A stretch of DNA of 64,000 nucleotides, taken from contig NC_079209.1 in the NCBI RefSeq assembly GCF_026745355.1, positions 9,284,055 to 9,348,054 on the forward strand, in the 5' to 3' direction. This DNA comes from Beta vulgaris subsp. vulgaris (lineage: Eukaryota; Streptophyta; Magnoliopsida; Caryophyllales; Amaranthaceae). Below the pieces are notes generated by a model. The model made no database searches and was not told the DNA's origin. It worked only from the letters and a program-made list of their open reading frames with translations. Below, piece after piece: positions 1 to 10,652 of the stretch. Position 1 is the first letter of the stretch, and the number at the start of each line of letters is the position of its first letter. The translations under genes and the position numbers were made by a program.

Positions 1-202
1 TGATTCCCATTGCTCTGAAAACAAAGTCTATGGATGACATTATGGGGATATATAGACGCTCTAGATTTTGGCTTAGGTATGGGAGAAATTCTGACGCCTA
101 AATCCTAGCAAGGAAGGTAGGCACACGTTTAACGAATGGTTGCAATCCATTCATGATAATTCTGATGTTCGTTCAACTTAGAAATTAGGTAATCATCCGA
201 TT

Positions 203-935
203 TTGCAATGTTTTGAAGATTTTGTTGAATTGGAAAATGATGAACTAGAACCTGTTAGTCCTATTATTCTAGGTCAAATGAATGCTAATAATAGAACTGA
301 AACTGAATATGAACATATTCGTATTGAGATTGAGGACATTCAGGATGAATTCCTCAATCATCTGTTATGTTGTGGGAGTGAATCCTCTATTACAAGGTAT
401 GGAAGGCTCTTTGCATCGTATTTAGAAGACTCATAATATTGATAAGGTTGCGATGATTAAAAAAGGAATCTATTTCGTGAGATTCAATGTTATGGATGAT
501 AGGGACAATAAGGTAATGTTAGGTCACTATATCTTTGATAAGAAACAAGTGATTATTGAACCTTCGAATCCATATGTTGATTTTGAGAAAGAAGATTTGA
601 AAACGCTTCCAATTTGGGTGCAATTGAGTCTGCCAATCAAATATTTGGGTGAAAAATCGTTACACAAGATTGCTTCACTATTAGGTGATCCAATCAAGAG
701 AGATGATGCTAGAAGAAATCAAGAGAAATTACATTATGCTCGCATTTTCATTGGGGTTAAATTGGATAAAACCTTTTCTAACTCAATATAGTTTTGGAAT
801 GAGCATGGTGATCTTACTCAGGTACCCGTGATATTTGAATGGAGTCCATCTATTTGCCAAAATTGTAAGGAAATGGGCCATTTCACTAAGGATTGCAGAA
901 GGCCGAAGAAGAAATTAACAAGTGCGGATGCCTAA
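203..935 (+). pseudogene. LINE ORF1, gag-like protein (DUF4283-type) with zinc knuckle, broken
   Basis: Two reading blocks (203-436 and 453-791) and a third continuing to about 935 make up a LINE ORF1. The second block has the layout of the DUF4283 domain that precedes zinc knuckles in plant LINE gag proteins, including LPIWVQLSLPIKYLGEKSL. After a stop at 789-791 the frame resumes and encodes the CCHC knuckle CQNCKEMGHFTKDC (855-896), followed by a basic tail (RRPKKK). ORF1 proteins of this class bind the element RNA. At least one stop and one frame change separate the parts, so no full-length product is possible. The assignment rests on the knuckle and on the endonuclease downstream. Confidence 0.75.
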
Positions 936-1221
936 ACAGCCTAAACAGGTGGTGAATGCAAATATGGTAGCAGAGTTGGTTCAAGAGAAGGGTCATGAGG
1001 ACAAAACAAAACAGCCTGAGGTGCAGATTGATTAGCCTACTAGCATACCGGTGGTGGTTGATCCTAAGGGATTTCAAAGAGCTTTGAAACATATCAGGGT
1101 TAGAACAACTAGTGTGAAGCAGACTAATACTCAAAATCATTTCCATGTCTTGGATCAATTGATAATAGAACAAGAGCTGGTTGTTGGATTAGTAGTAGGA
1201 ACAGGATGGGGAGAGCCTCCA

Positions 1222-1975
1222 GCTGGGCATGGATAAGCTACTTTGCTGGAATGTGAGGGGTGTTAACAATATCAACAAGCAAAAGGATGTGATGAATTAT
1301 ATTCACACACTTTCAGCTTGTATTGTTAGCCTCCTAGAGACTAAGGTAAAGGTTGTTAATTTGGGGAGTCTTTACCAAAGGGTTTTTTAGTGGTTGGTGT
1401 GTTACTTCAAATTCTAACTTACATATTGGAGGTAGAATTGTGGTAGCATGAAAGCCTGGGAGTTTTTAGGTTAATATAAGAAAAGTAACAAGTCAATTGT
1501 TATACTGTCATTTGACACTAACGAGTGGTAAGCCAAGGTTTTTTCTCTTTCATTTATGGCTTCAATGAAAGAGCAAAGAGGAAATAATTATGGGAGGATC
1601 CGATGATGCTCAATACTGCTGACCTATGGATTATGTGTGGAGAGTTTAATTATGTAATGAATACAGAGGAAAGTATAGGCTCATAAGTGAGAGAGATAGA
1701 GATGAGAAACATGTTAATATGTATGCAACATTGTGCCATGACTGATATAAAGAGTTTAGGGAACTTCTTCACATGGAATAACAAGAAGCAAGGAAATGCA
1801 AGAGTATTTTCCAAGTTGGATAGAGTACTTGATAATCCATCTTGGCAAAATATATTCAATACATCAGACTCATCTTTTCATTGTGAGGGTGAGTTTTACC
1901 ATTCTCCTGCTGTTATAACTGTATACCTGATGTTAGAGAGGGTAAGCACCTATTCAAGTACTATATAATATGGAG
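1222..1975 (+). pseudogene. LINE endonuclease domain (EEP/APE-like), degenerate
   Basis: The start reads LLCWNVRGVNN, the N-terminal strand of plant LINE endonucleases, followed by SLLETKV, which carries the conserved glutamate. A middle block gives GEFNYV where GDFN is usual. The end has FFTWNNKKQG, SKLDRVLDNPSW and EGEFYHSPAV, where the family has (D/S)DHSP, so a catalytic Asp is replaced by Tyr. Several stops occur between the blocks, for example near 1388-1452 and 1683. In a working element this domain nicks target DNA to prime reverse transcription. This copy has lost the active site. Confidence 0.8.
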
Positions 1976-2460
1976 AGTGTCCCACATTTTCAAGCTAGTA
2001 TGAGAGAAGCTTGGAATAAAGAAGTATAAGGTACTGGAATGTACAAGATTGTCAAGAAATTGAAGAATGTGAAAATTGAATTATAAGTTTTGAATAAAGA
2101 AGGGTTCTCAGACTTGCAAGCTGGGGAAACTAGAGCATATCACAAGATGTTGATAGCTCAAAGGTTGATGGATGAGCAACCTGGGAATGTAATGCTTGCA
2201 TAAGTTAAACTAGCTACTTTGAAAGAGTACCATGTCAAGCATCAGGCTCACATAGAGTTTTGTCACAAAAAGAAAAACTGGAATGGGTTCAGGCTAGGGA
2301 TGAATATACAGCCCTGTTTCACCAGATTATAAAAGCAAGAAGAATACACAATCAAGTGTATAGTATATTTAATATTGCTGAGGGAAAATGGTAAGATATA
2401 GCTGAGAGAGTTTCTAAGGTCTTCTTACAGTATTATGAAACTTTATTAGGCAAGGATAAT

Positions 2461-4562
2461 ATGGCAAGGAATCATATGAATATTAAACTGATGCAGGAGG
2501 GCCCTCTTATTTCAGATGAACATATGAGCATACTTTGTTCTCCATATACTACAGAGAAGGTTAAGAAAGCTCTTTTATCCATCCCTGGTAATAAAGCTCC
2601 AGGAGTAGATGGATTTGGAGCCTATTTTACAGGGACACATGGCTACTGGTGGGTAAAGAGGTAAGTCATGTTGTACATAATGTTTTATAGGAAGTAAAAC
2701 TCCTGAAAGAGTTGAACAACATTGTAATTACATTAATGCTTAAGACCAAGTATCCTCATAAATGTCACTGAATTCATAGCAATATCATGTTGCAACACAT
2801 TATATAAATGTGTCATAAAGGTCTTGTGTGGAAGAGTAAGGCAAGTATTACTAGACCTAATCATGAAAAACCAAAGTGGGTTTGTTCATGATAGGTATAT
2901 CACCCACAATATCATGGTCCTAAAGGATTTGGTGAGGCATTATGGAAGGAAGAAAGTGAAACCAGGATGCTTGTTGAAGATAGATATATATAAAGCATAT
3001 GACACAATGAGTTTGAAATTTTTAAATGAGATGCTAGATGAATTAGGCTTTCCTAATAGCTTCACTGCCCTGGTGATGGAATGTGTCTCCACTCCCATTT
3101 TCTCTATCATGTTGAATGACACTATGAGAGGATGTTTTAAGTCTCGTAGGGGATTGAGACAAGGTAACCCCATTTCACCTCTACTTTTTGTACTTTGTAT
3201 GGAGTATTTGTCAAGGATTTTGACAAAACTCGCTCAGATTGAGCAGTTCAAGTTTCATCTTAGATGTAGGAAGATATGAAACTAACACACATGTGTTTTG
3301 CTTATGACCTAATCATCTGTAGTAAAGGGGTTTTACTTCTGTATGTATAATGTTGAGAACTTTCAAGCTATTTTTCGAAACATTAGGGCTCAAGGAAAAT
3401 GTGAACAAATCTGCCATGTACACTTGCAACATGGATACTGCAGATATATAGACAATCACTGAAGCTTCAGGTTTTGATCATCATACTCTTCCATTTAAGT
3501 ACCTTGGGGTACCTATTTGGGCCAAGAAGATAAAATAGGGCAATGTGAAACACTAGTTGAGAAAATGAAAGCCGAAATAAAAATATAGAGCTCTAAGCAC
3601 CTTTGTTACACTGCTATAGTCCAATTGATTAATGTTGTTCTACTCAGTCTACACATGTATTTGGCACAGGTTTTTGTTCTTCCTAAAGAGTGCTGCTTGA
3701 AATTAGCGAAAATCTATAGGGCTTTCCTTTGGAGTGGGCAATATTTTTGTCAAAAATCAGGAGCGGTAGCTTGGGATAGATTATGCAGTCCTAAATCAGT
3801 AGGAGTACTTGGTTTTAGGGACATCTTCACTTGGAATATAACATTTCTAGGTAAATTTGTATGGGTTGTCATTACTCAACAAGAAAGCCTTTGGTTGAAA
3901 TGGATCAACTAAGTTTATCTAAATGATGCAGATTGGTGGTCTTATACCCCACCACCCAATGCTAGCTTGTATTGGAAAAAGATCTGCTTTGTGAAGGAGC
4001 AGTTGAAAGTGGTGTTTACACAGGCTGATTTGTGTGCCATCGAAAATACCCTGTTAAATTGGTGTATGAGAAGCTCAGAGGTGATTATACTGGTGTGACA
4101 TGGGATAATGTAGTATGGAATGGACTAACTATAGCTAAGCATATGTTCATTTCTTGGCCAGCTGTGTAGAACAAGCTTCAAACAACATCTAAACTAGCTC
4201 AATTTGGTGTGAGTGCCCATGATACTTGTTTAATTTGTGGGAGCCATAGTAAAACACAACAACATTTGTTTTCCAAATGTCAGTTTAGCTTGCAGTGTTT
4301 CAAGATGATTAAAGACTGGTTTAAGATTTCTCGCTTAACTGATGATTTGCAGCAACTGGTTAAAGTAATACTTAACAGCAAAAGGTCCAAGTTTAGAAAG
4401 CAAGTATTGTTTGCCGGTTTGACAACCTTGATCTATTTCATATCGAAATTTTGGAATTCAGTCTACTGGGATCACTATATTCCTAACATAGACCATGGAG
4501 TGAAACAACTAAAACTATATACTAGAGCTATAATATTAGCTGTAATTCCTAAGAACGTATAA
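2461..4562 (+). pseudogene. LINE reverse transcriptase with zf-RVT C-terminus, broken
   Basis: Reading blocks at 2461-2664, 2824-3279, 3625-3912 and 4209-4562 cover a LINE pol. Recognisable motifs are IPGNKAPGVDGF (fingers), KNQSGFVHDRYI, LLKIDIYKAYD (palm Asp), GLRQGNPISPLLFVL, and then, after a frame change near 3279, CFAYDLIIC. The last is the catalytic FADD motif with its first Asp changed to Tyr. Next come YLGVPI, the YRAFLWSG segment, and the zf-RVT region CLICGSHSKTQQHLFSKC (4230-4285). No RNase H motif follows. The changed FADD box and at least four frame breaks make it inactive. Confidence 0.88.
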
Positions 4563-4741
4563 TCTAGGAAAGATAATGTCTGGTTTCTAAACTTGTAATA
4601 AATTGTATACGGTAGGCATTTTGGCTGTTACCATCCTTAGGTTTGGGAGTCCACTATAGTTGGTTTGCCTCCTTTGGATTGTTTGGTTGTAAAAGTGTTG
4701 CTTCATCAATCTAATCTCTTACTTAGCCAAAAAAAAAAAAA

Positions 4742-5983
4742 TAGCAACAATAACTTTGGCTCTAGAATATTTATTGTACTTATTTTGTCTATCAATAATT
4801 CTTATATAATGGTTGACTCAGGTAACAAGAGGGTATATATGTACCCCCATTTTAAAAAATTAGCTTTTAAAAAAAGAAAACAAAAAAAAGTCATAGTGAA
4901 CTCAATTTACGCTCCTTCCTCTCTCTTTATCTTTTTCAGTCCTCTTCACGACCGTCTTGAGCTAGCCCTTGACTATCGTTTGCCAGTCTTTGCTTGAGCC
5001 TTGACACTTGACAATAGGTTTGTTTTTAGGTTCTTTTTTTGTTTGTCAATTCTCATACTTTCATATCCTTTATATACCTATATATATATATTAGATTTGT
5101 AGATTATTTGAGTGTATGCATATAAATTATTGATATTATTCATTTGTGAAATTGAAATCAAAAATAGTTTTTAGGAATTTTTCAATTTAGGGAAAGATTA
5201 AATGGTTCATTTTTTCAACTGGTAGTTTGGTATGTGTTAATATGTATGCATTCATGTTTTAATTTATTTGATTGAAATCAAATAGGAAAACTTATTAATT
5301 TTGATCAATTCAATTAGGATATGACAAATGATATAAATATAAATGATGGTTTGGTTAATTTCATTGGAAAATAAAAGTTTCCTACAAGCTCCCCATAAAG
5401 ATATCATTTATCATTTTCAAAATATGAAGGTCGTAGGATGTTAATTTTAGTTTTAAGTTTTAAAGTTATGTATTTTTTTCTTAATTATTGTTGTATAATT
5501 ATGGATATTTTGCTTATCTAAGACTTATGTATTGAACAACTTTTTTGATTTTTTTCACCGCTATTTTTGTGTTTGTAATACATCCGTAATGGCCTCTAGA
5601 TTTAAATTCCTGGACCCACTATTGTTCCGATAAAAAAATAATGCAAGGCAAAGTTGTGGCCTTGTGGGTTGATAGAGATGAACAATGATGACTTTGAGCT
5701 CGTCTCTAAATAAGTCTCAATGACAACGTGAATTCCCATTTGTTTAAAGTCCTGAAATATATGATATGTTTGCATAACAAAACAAGTGAAAGGTCCAAAG
5801 TCATAGTCCAAGTTCAACCAATAATGTTGACAACACTCATGCAAGCATGATGCATAAATGAAATAAGGAGCGTGAAATGAGGAACAAGCTAGCTAGCTCA
5901 TTGACATTATTGTGAAGAAAAATTGAGCATTTCGTTTTCGCTTTCTTTTGGTTTTAATTACTCATTGAAATAAGTGAAAGTAT
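4742..5983. other. AT-rich intergenic stretch
   Basis: I see no convincing gene, terminal repeat or RNA gene. There is a short (TA)n run near 5080-5092. Open frames such as 4665-4997 (+) and 5602-5844 (-) have no recognisable motif and look like chance ORFs. Confidence 0.5.
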
Positions 5984-6033
5984 TGGGTCAGACCGTCTGA
6001 CCTAATAGTTTCCGTCAGACGGGGCTGACCCAA
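5984..6033. repeat. Near-perfect palindrome left of the importin fragment
   Basis: TTGGGTCAGACCGTCTGAC at 5984-6002 pairs with the 20 bases ending at 6033 (GTCAGACGGGGCTGACCCAA) with one mismatch and one gap, around a loop of about 12 bases. Inside the left arm, 5986-6002 is itself a 17-bp palindrome (GGTCAGAC-C-GTCTGACC). It may be the end of an uncharacterised foldback element. Confidence 0.8.
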
Positions 6034-6087
6034 ATAAAAAACCACGCTTCCAAGACCTCCCCACACCACCGTGAGGACGACAAAACC

Positions 6088-6427
6088 GTCTCAAAGAAGC
6101 TATGTGCGACACCATATCTGAACTTGCTTCTGGTATTCTTCCTGACAATGGATGGCTTGAACTTCTTCCTTTTATGTTCCAGTGTGTTTCATCTCATTCC
6201 TCCAAGTTGCAAGAGTCTGCTTTTTTCAACTTGCGACACTTTGGTGCCTTATATTAAGGAACTTCATCAAGTGTTCTTCAATTGCCTCACCAATTCTCCT
6301 TCTTCTGATGTATGTTCGAATCGCCGCTTTGAATGATGTAATTAACTTCATCCAGTGTCTTGAAACCTCCGCTGATAGGGATAGGTTTCAAGACTTATTG
6401 CCTACCATGATGAAGACCTTGACTGAG
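6088..6427 (+). pseudogene. Importin-5 / karyopherin beta-3 gene fragment, split over three frames
   Basis: Three successive frames give pieces collinear with the N-terminal HEAT-repeat part of plant importin-5 (IPO5/KPNB3). Frame one, from 6108: DTISELASGILPDNGW then LLPFMFQCVSS and SSKLQESAFF. Frame two, about 6235-6308: TLVPYIKELHQVFFNCLTNS. Frame three, about 6312-6427: RIAALNDVINFIQCLE then SADRDRFQDLLPTMMKTLTE. In the intact family these are continuous; the protein is a nuclear transport receptor of about 1,100 residues. Here about 115 codons survive, with two extra bases near 6106, a deletion after ESAFF, and a 4-base ATGT duplication at 6309-6316. After the last codon the sequence reads GAG|GTTAGAAG, like a retained splice donor, so a genomic rather than cDNA origin is more likely. 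It lies between a palindrome and a minisatellite, suggesting transposon capture. Confidence 0.85.
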
Positions 6428-6490
6428 GTTAGAAGTTTTCTTCATGAAATTCTTAATTTCAGTCTTCATTCTTTTCCTATTTTCCATTTT

Positions 6491-6866
6491 CAGTTGGACT
6501 TTGTTTTGTGTCAGTTAGACTTTGTTTTGTTTCAGTTGGACTTTGTTTTCTTTCAGTTGGACTTTGTTTTCTTTCAGTTGGACTTTCTTTTCTTTCAGTT
6601 GGACCAACTGAAAGAAATAATGGGCCAACTGAAAGAAATAATGGACTAACTGAAACAAAATGAAGACTACCTGAAGAAAAATGTAGACTACCTGAAAAAG
6701 AATAAAGACCAACTGAAACCCAAGTAAGTCTAACTGAAGCACAAAAACTCACTGAAAAACAAAGAAGACTAACTGAAAACAAAATGAAGACTACCTGAAA
6801 AAAAATTGGAACCACCTGAAAAAAAATGAAGACTACCTGAAAAAAGATTGGAACCACCTGAAAGTC
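6491..6866. repeat. 21-bp minisatellite that reverses polarity at 6603
   Basis: Five units of 21 bp beginning CAGTTGGACTTTG run from 6491 to 6595. From 6604 onward about a dozen 21-22-bp units run in the opposite sense (CAACTGAAAGAAATAATGG, then ACTACCTGAAAAA variants). The junction is the perfect palindrome TTCTTTCAGTTGG-A-CCAACTGAAAGAA (6590-6616). Because 21 is a multiple of 3, both strands stay open: plus-strand heptads read QLDFVFF, and the minus-strand frame at 6477-6857 is 126 codons. These ORFs are by-products of the repeat and not supported genes. Confidence 0.9.
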
Positions 6867-6890
6867 GTCCGACCAAGATTATGGTCGGAC
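6867..6890. repeat. Hairpin closing the minisatellite block
   Basis: GTCCGACCA (6867-6875) and TGGTCGGAC (6882-6890) are perfect inverted repeats with a 6-base loop. A further GTCCGAC follows at 6893-6899. Together with the palindrome at 5984-6033 it brackets the importin fragment and the minisatellite, but the two ends do not match each other well enough to be called TIRs of one element. Confidence 0.7.
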
Positions 6891-6905
6891 GAGTCCGACA
6901 CAATA

Positions 6906-8282
6906 CGTTCTCTTAAAATAAATCAACAAAAGCTCCACTAGTATACATATATATCCTTTCGATCAATACGTAATAGATAGATGATAACATGAACGATTTA
7001 TGCCGGTTCATAGAAGGTTTGAAATCGTATGAATTCAGTTTGAAAAGAAAATATACTATGTGGAATTTTAAATATAGAAAAGGTACTCAATAAACTTATG
7101 CCGTTCCTTACCAACATCAATCAACAAGATGCCTTGTTTTGGTGTGGAAGTATCCAAGATGTCCACCACCAGCAAGGCACCAAACAGTAAGTCAGTACCT
7201 GTACATAGGTCGTATGTTACTGGTATGAACATATATAAATATTTGGTGTCATGTGCTCATATACTTGCAATTATCTTTTAAAGTTAAAAATGGAGCTCAA
7301 ATTTGTGCATACTAGTTTAAAGTAAATATAGACGAATATAATTTAATGGAGCTTAAATATGTGCATACTAGTTTAAAATAAAATATAGACGAATATAATT
7401 ATGGGGCTTTAATATGTGCATACTAGTTTGAAATATAATATAGATGACTATAACTTGAGATAGAGAGCTTCTAACTACACAAAAGGAAGAATAAAGCTAT
7501 ACTTCGTTCATTTTTATAATTGACACACTTTGACTTGTATACTATTTTTTTTTTTTACTAACTTATATAATAATATAATTGATAATATGAAATGTTCTTG
7601 AAATTATTTCAATGAATATTTTCTTAACAAATTTCATAATTTTTACACATGCATAATTAGATATATTAATGATTAAAGTTGTGCACTGACAAGCATAAAA
7701 GTCAAAGTGTGTCATTATTGAAAAGCAAAAGTAAGTGTTTTTATAAGTCATTATCGCTATTATATAAGTCAAGGGGGAGCTATGGTGTCCCCTAATGAAA
7801 TGATTTTTTTTATCCTTAGCTAAATTTATATATACTTAATTGAATATTCGTAATTTGTAGAATTATATTCTTTCCTAATTTAAAGATGGGTCAATAATTC
7901 CAATAATAAACTAAATAAGCATTAACAAACTAAATTGACATAATGAGAAAAATGGTTACTCAAAAAAATTATAAATTTAATTTGACTACAAAACTTTACA
8001 TCGAAATGTTTATCTCAAAGCACTTTATAGATTACATTAGTTTGTATAACAATAATTATGATTTTATGAATCACACTTCTATAGTTATATTTTGATGAAA
8101 TTCATTAAGAATAGACCAACGCATGCATTACGTGTATAGAAGACTAGTTTCATGTCTATGTTTGACCTTTACATTTTAGCTACCATAACTAGTTCAAGAT
8201 CTTCAACAAGGAGATTAATTAAGATCGCGACCATTCTTTTACGTCTACACAAAAAATATTCTTTGATGGTCACATACCTCAT
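6906..8282. other. Intergenic AT-rich region
   Basis: No gene recognised. It holds the tandem repeat at 7291-7456 and a segment at 7755-7795 that resembles the left end of the TIR element at 16591 (CTATTATATAAGT followed by TATGGTGTCCCCT). The 69-codon minus-strand frame at 7563-7772 has no motif. Confidence 0.5.
7291..7456. repeat. Three-copy tandem repeat, unit 55-56 bp
   Basis: Copies start at 7291, 7347 and 7402. Each begins TGG(A/G)GCT and contains GTGCATACTAGTTT, then ATATAGA(C/T)GA(A/C)TATAA. The copies differ by a few substitutions each. Confidence 0.85.
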
Positions 8283-8285
8283 TTA

Positions 8286-8693
8286 GGCTCTGTTTGGGGA
8301 AGCATTTCAGGTGACTTAAATGATAAGGTGCTACAATTTTAAGTCACCTTATATGATTAGTAGCGTTTGGTGGAGGAACTTAAATAAAATTTAAGTCCAA
8401 AATTTGACTGAAATTGAGTTGGAGGAAAATATAGCGTCTGAGATCAGGTGCTGAAATTTTTTTATTTTTTTATTTTATTTTTAATCTTTTTAAGCCTAAA
8501 AAGATATTTTCTTTTTATCTTTTTAAGCCTAAAAAGATATTTCAGCTACAGTCATAAATAATTTTACCAAACAGGTTATGCAATCAGCTAACTTCTCAGT
8601 TTCAGCACCTTAACAATTTCAGCTGCTACCTAATCAGTTTCAGTCACCTTATCAGTTTCAGCTCTATTTCAGCCAGTGTTGCCAAACATAGCC
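8286..8693. mobile_element. Tourist-like MITE (PIF/Harbinger type), TSD TTA
   Basis: Terminal inverted repeats are GGCTCTGTTTGG (8286-8297) and CCAAACATAGCC (8682-8693), with one mismatch. They are flanked by TTA at 8283-8285 and 8694-8696, the 3-bp duplication typical of PIF/Harbinger. The 408-bp interior is non-coding and contains subterminal GTGACTTAA/AAGTCACCTTA motifs, plus a direct duplication of CTTTTTAAGCCTAAAAAGAT at about 8488 and 8518. Confidence 0.85.
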
Positions 8694-8696
8694 TTA

Positions 8697-8982
8697 GCGT
8701 CTGATTTAGGTCTTCAGTGACTAGTTTCAGCGGTTGTTAAAAGCCTAAAACCCATTATCCTGGTAGTGAGTGAGATATACTTCGATGTGAATAACATAGT
8801 GGAACACTAAAAAAAAAAAAGGAATGTTAAATACTATCTACAACTGTGTGTGTGTGCAATTAACGGTACATAAAATTTTTATTACCACAAATGCCAAGAT
8901 TTCAACCTGACGTCTGAATTGGAAGATAAACATTTGAAGGACCCCTCCTAACCTAGATGGAAACAAAAGCCAATTAACATGG
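8697..8982. other. Intergenic spacer
   Basis: It runs from the Tourist MITE to the target site of the gag-only retrotransposon. Nothing recognisable apart from a short A-run (8811-8821) and a (GT)n run (8847-8855). Confidence 0.5.
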
Positions 8983-8987
8983 CCTAT

Positions 8988-9532
8988 TGTTGGGCCCGGA
9001 AAATTTCATATTAGCAGAGAAGGAATTAAATATCAGTTAGCAAGAATCATGGGATTGACATTGACTTTGGGTATAACTGCTGGAGGAAAAATAGGAGGAA
9101 GTTAGAGATAAACAAGGCACTACCTATCTTCAAGGGAGTTGGGCAGCATCTTTGAAGGATATCCCATAGCCTATATATATATGTAGTTCAATGTAACCCT
9201 AGTTTCTCTTCTACTACTTCACTCTCTCCACGCACACATTCATATTCTTTATTCTCTACTCTAATATTTTCCATAGTGGCACAAGAAAGCTTGATATTAT
9301 AATCTACCCTTGTATTGACGCCGTCGGCATATTAGTGGATTGGTGATTAAGAGTATCACCCGCGGTTTTTCCCATCATTCGGGTTTTCCGCGTCAACAAT
9401 TCTTTTGTCTATTTACTGTTTTATTCATTTTATGTCATTTGTTTATTTAATAACGCTGATTGCCCAAAGTATATTGATCTAGTTGTTGGCACCTTTACCT
9501 TTTAAGTACTTGGTACAAAATCGGCATAAACA
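8988..9532 (+). repeat. 5' LTR of the gag-only element
   Basis: It starts TGTTGGGCCCGG and ends CGGCATAAACA. A TATATATATATG segment near 9172-9183 is a possible promoter TATA region. It is nearly identical to 11924-12467. Confidence 0.93.
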
Positions 9533-9533
9533 A

Positions 9534-9551
9534 TTTGGCGCCCACCATGGG
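9534..9551 (+). promoter_or_regulatory. Primer-binding site of the gag-only element
   Basis: TTTGGCGCCCACCATGGG follows the LTR end with one spacer base. TGGCGCC-type sequences at this position are the usual tRNA-primer sites of plant gypsy elements. I cannot name the tRNA with certainty. Confidence 0.75.
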
Positions 9552-9650
9552 GCCACAGCAAGATCTCTATACATCCATTGGCAATCACGTTTTTTCGTTT
9601 CATCTTACCTACGTAAGTTTTTCGTACTTTTCCATCCTTTCGTGTTTTCA

Positions 9651-10652
9651 ATGGCAGGACAACGGGTCACCACCCAAGAGGTCATTGATGAGCTCAACCG
9701 CGTCAAGGCGGAGATGGCGACATTGAAAGAAAGTTCTGTCGCGTCCTGTATGGAGAATCAAAGCCTGAAATCTGCTCAAAAGTCCAAAGGCACTAAGCGC
9801 CGCAACATAGACGACACCGTCATCGAGCGCGACGACATCATCGAGCACGACGCCGTCATCGAGCATGACGCCGACATCGAGCAGCGTCTTTAGCGACTAG
9901 AAGACATGATCGCCAAAATACCCGGCGTCCCTCGTCCTATGGAGAAAGCGACGCCAGACAGCTATGCGGACTCACCTTTTGCTGATTTTATTGCCATGGT
10001 CGAGGTTCCAAAGCGGTTCTCCGTCCCAACCATGAAGATGTACGACGGCACTACAAATCCAAATGATCACGTCGCCCAATACAAACAACGGACGATGACC
10101 ATCTCAATTCCTCGTAGCATGCGCGAGGCATGCATGTGTAAAGGATTCGGATCGACATTGACTGGACCAGCCCTGCAGTGGTTCATCCACCTTGGCAACG
10201 ACACTATCTATTCCTTTGCTCAATTGATTAATATTTTTAATTTACAGTTTGCTAGTAGTCGTAAGATGGAAAAACAGGCTAATGACTTACATAGAATCGT
10301 GCAAAAATCTGATGAATCCTTGAAAGAGTTTGTTCACATGTTTAATAGGGAAAAGGTGTCGATTCCAAATTGTGATGTTAAGACGGCGATTGAAGGTTTT
10401 CGACGGGGACTGGATGAAGACTCAGATTTGTACAAAGAGCTTACCAAGTATCCTTGTCCAACGTTCGAGGATGCCCAAGCCAAAGCCTTGGCCCAGATCC
10501 GATTGGAGGAAGACATGGAGTCAAGAAAGGAATTCTATGACGTCGACAGCAGGAAGTCGATGCCAAACGAAGAAAGTTCGTGGCGTCCAAAGCCTTATGA
10601 TCGTCCACAACAAGTTTATAGCGTCCATCAGACTCATCAAGCCAATGACTGA
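9651..10652 (+). pseudogene. Gypsy-type Gag polyprotein with one in-frame TAG
   Basis: A single frame runs from ATG 9651 (MAGQRVTTQEVIDELNRVKA) to the stop at 10652, broken only by TAG at 9891-9893. The N-terminal part is a charged, probably helical region with a 6-residue repeat (VIEHDA, 18 bp, about 9826-9885). The C-terminal part is a retrotrans_gag domain: FSVPTMKMYDGTTNPNDHV, CKGFGSTLTGPALQWFIHL, then FNLQFASSRKM and a FREL-like region followed by AIEGFRRGL. Gag assembles the virus-like particle around element RNA. No CCHC knuckle is visible before the stop, so the nucleocapsid end appears to be lacking. The TAG could be a simple mutation or a readthrough stop; the following codons are not degenerate, so loss is recent. 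Confidence 0.88.

Larger units (their letters stand above)
1..4741 (+). mobile_element. L1-type LINE (non-LTR retrotransposon), decayed, left end outside window
   Basis: The order is plant L1: a gag-like ORF1 ending in a CCHC knuckle (855-896), an apurinic endonuclease (from about 1225), a reverse transcriptase (2461-3345), a zf-RVT C-terminal region (4209-4330), a short 3' UTR, and an A-run at about 4729-4741. No LTRs flank it. The 5' end lies before base 1, so no target-site duplication can be defined. Frames are broken many times and catalytic motifs are altered, so the copy is dead. No RNase H domain is seen, unlike the second LINE at 57563-60749. Confidence 0.9.

Noticed and set aside
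6477..6857. 126-codon minus-strand ORF with repeated VVFIFFQ-like heptads
   Set aside because: It is produced by the 21-bp minisatellite, which keeps all frames periodic. No start context or non-repeat domain supports a gene.
7291..7456. CRISPR-like array
   Set aside because: Three contiguous tandem copies without unique spacers in a plant genome; an ordinary tandem repeat.
9648..9866. 72-codon minus-strand ORF opposite gag
   Set aside because: Shadow of the GACG-type 18-bp repeat in gag; composition (VLDDVVALDD) mirrors the sense-strand repeat.
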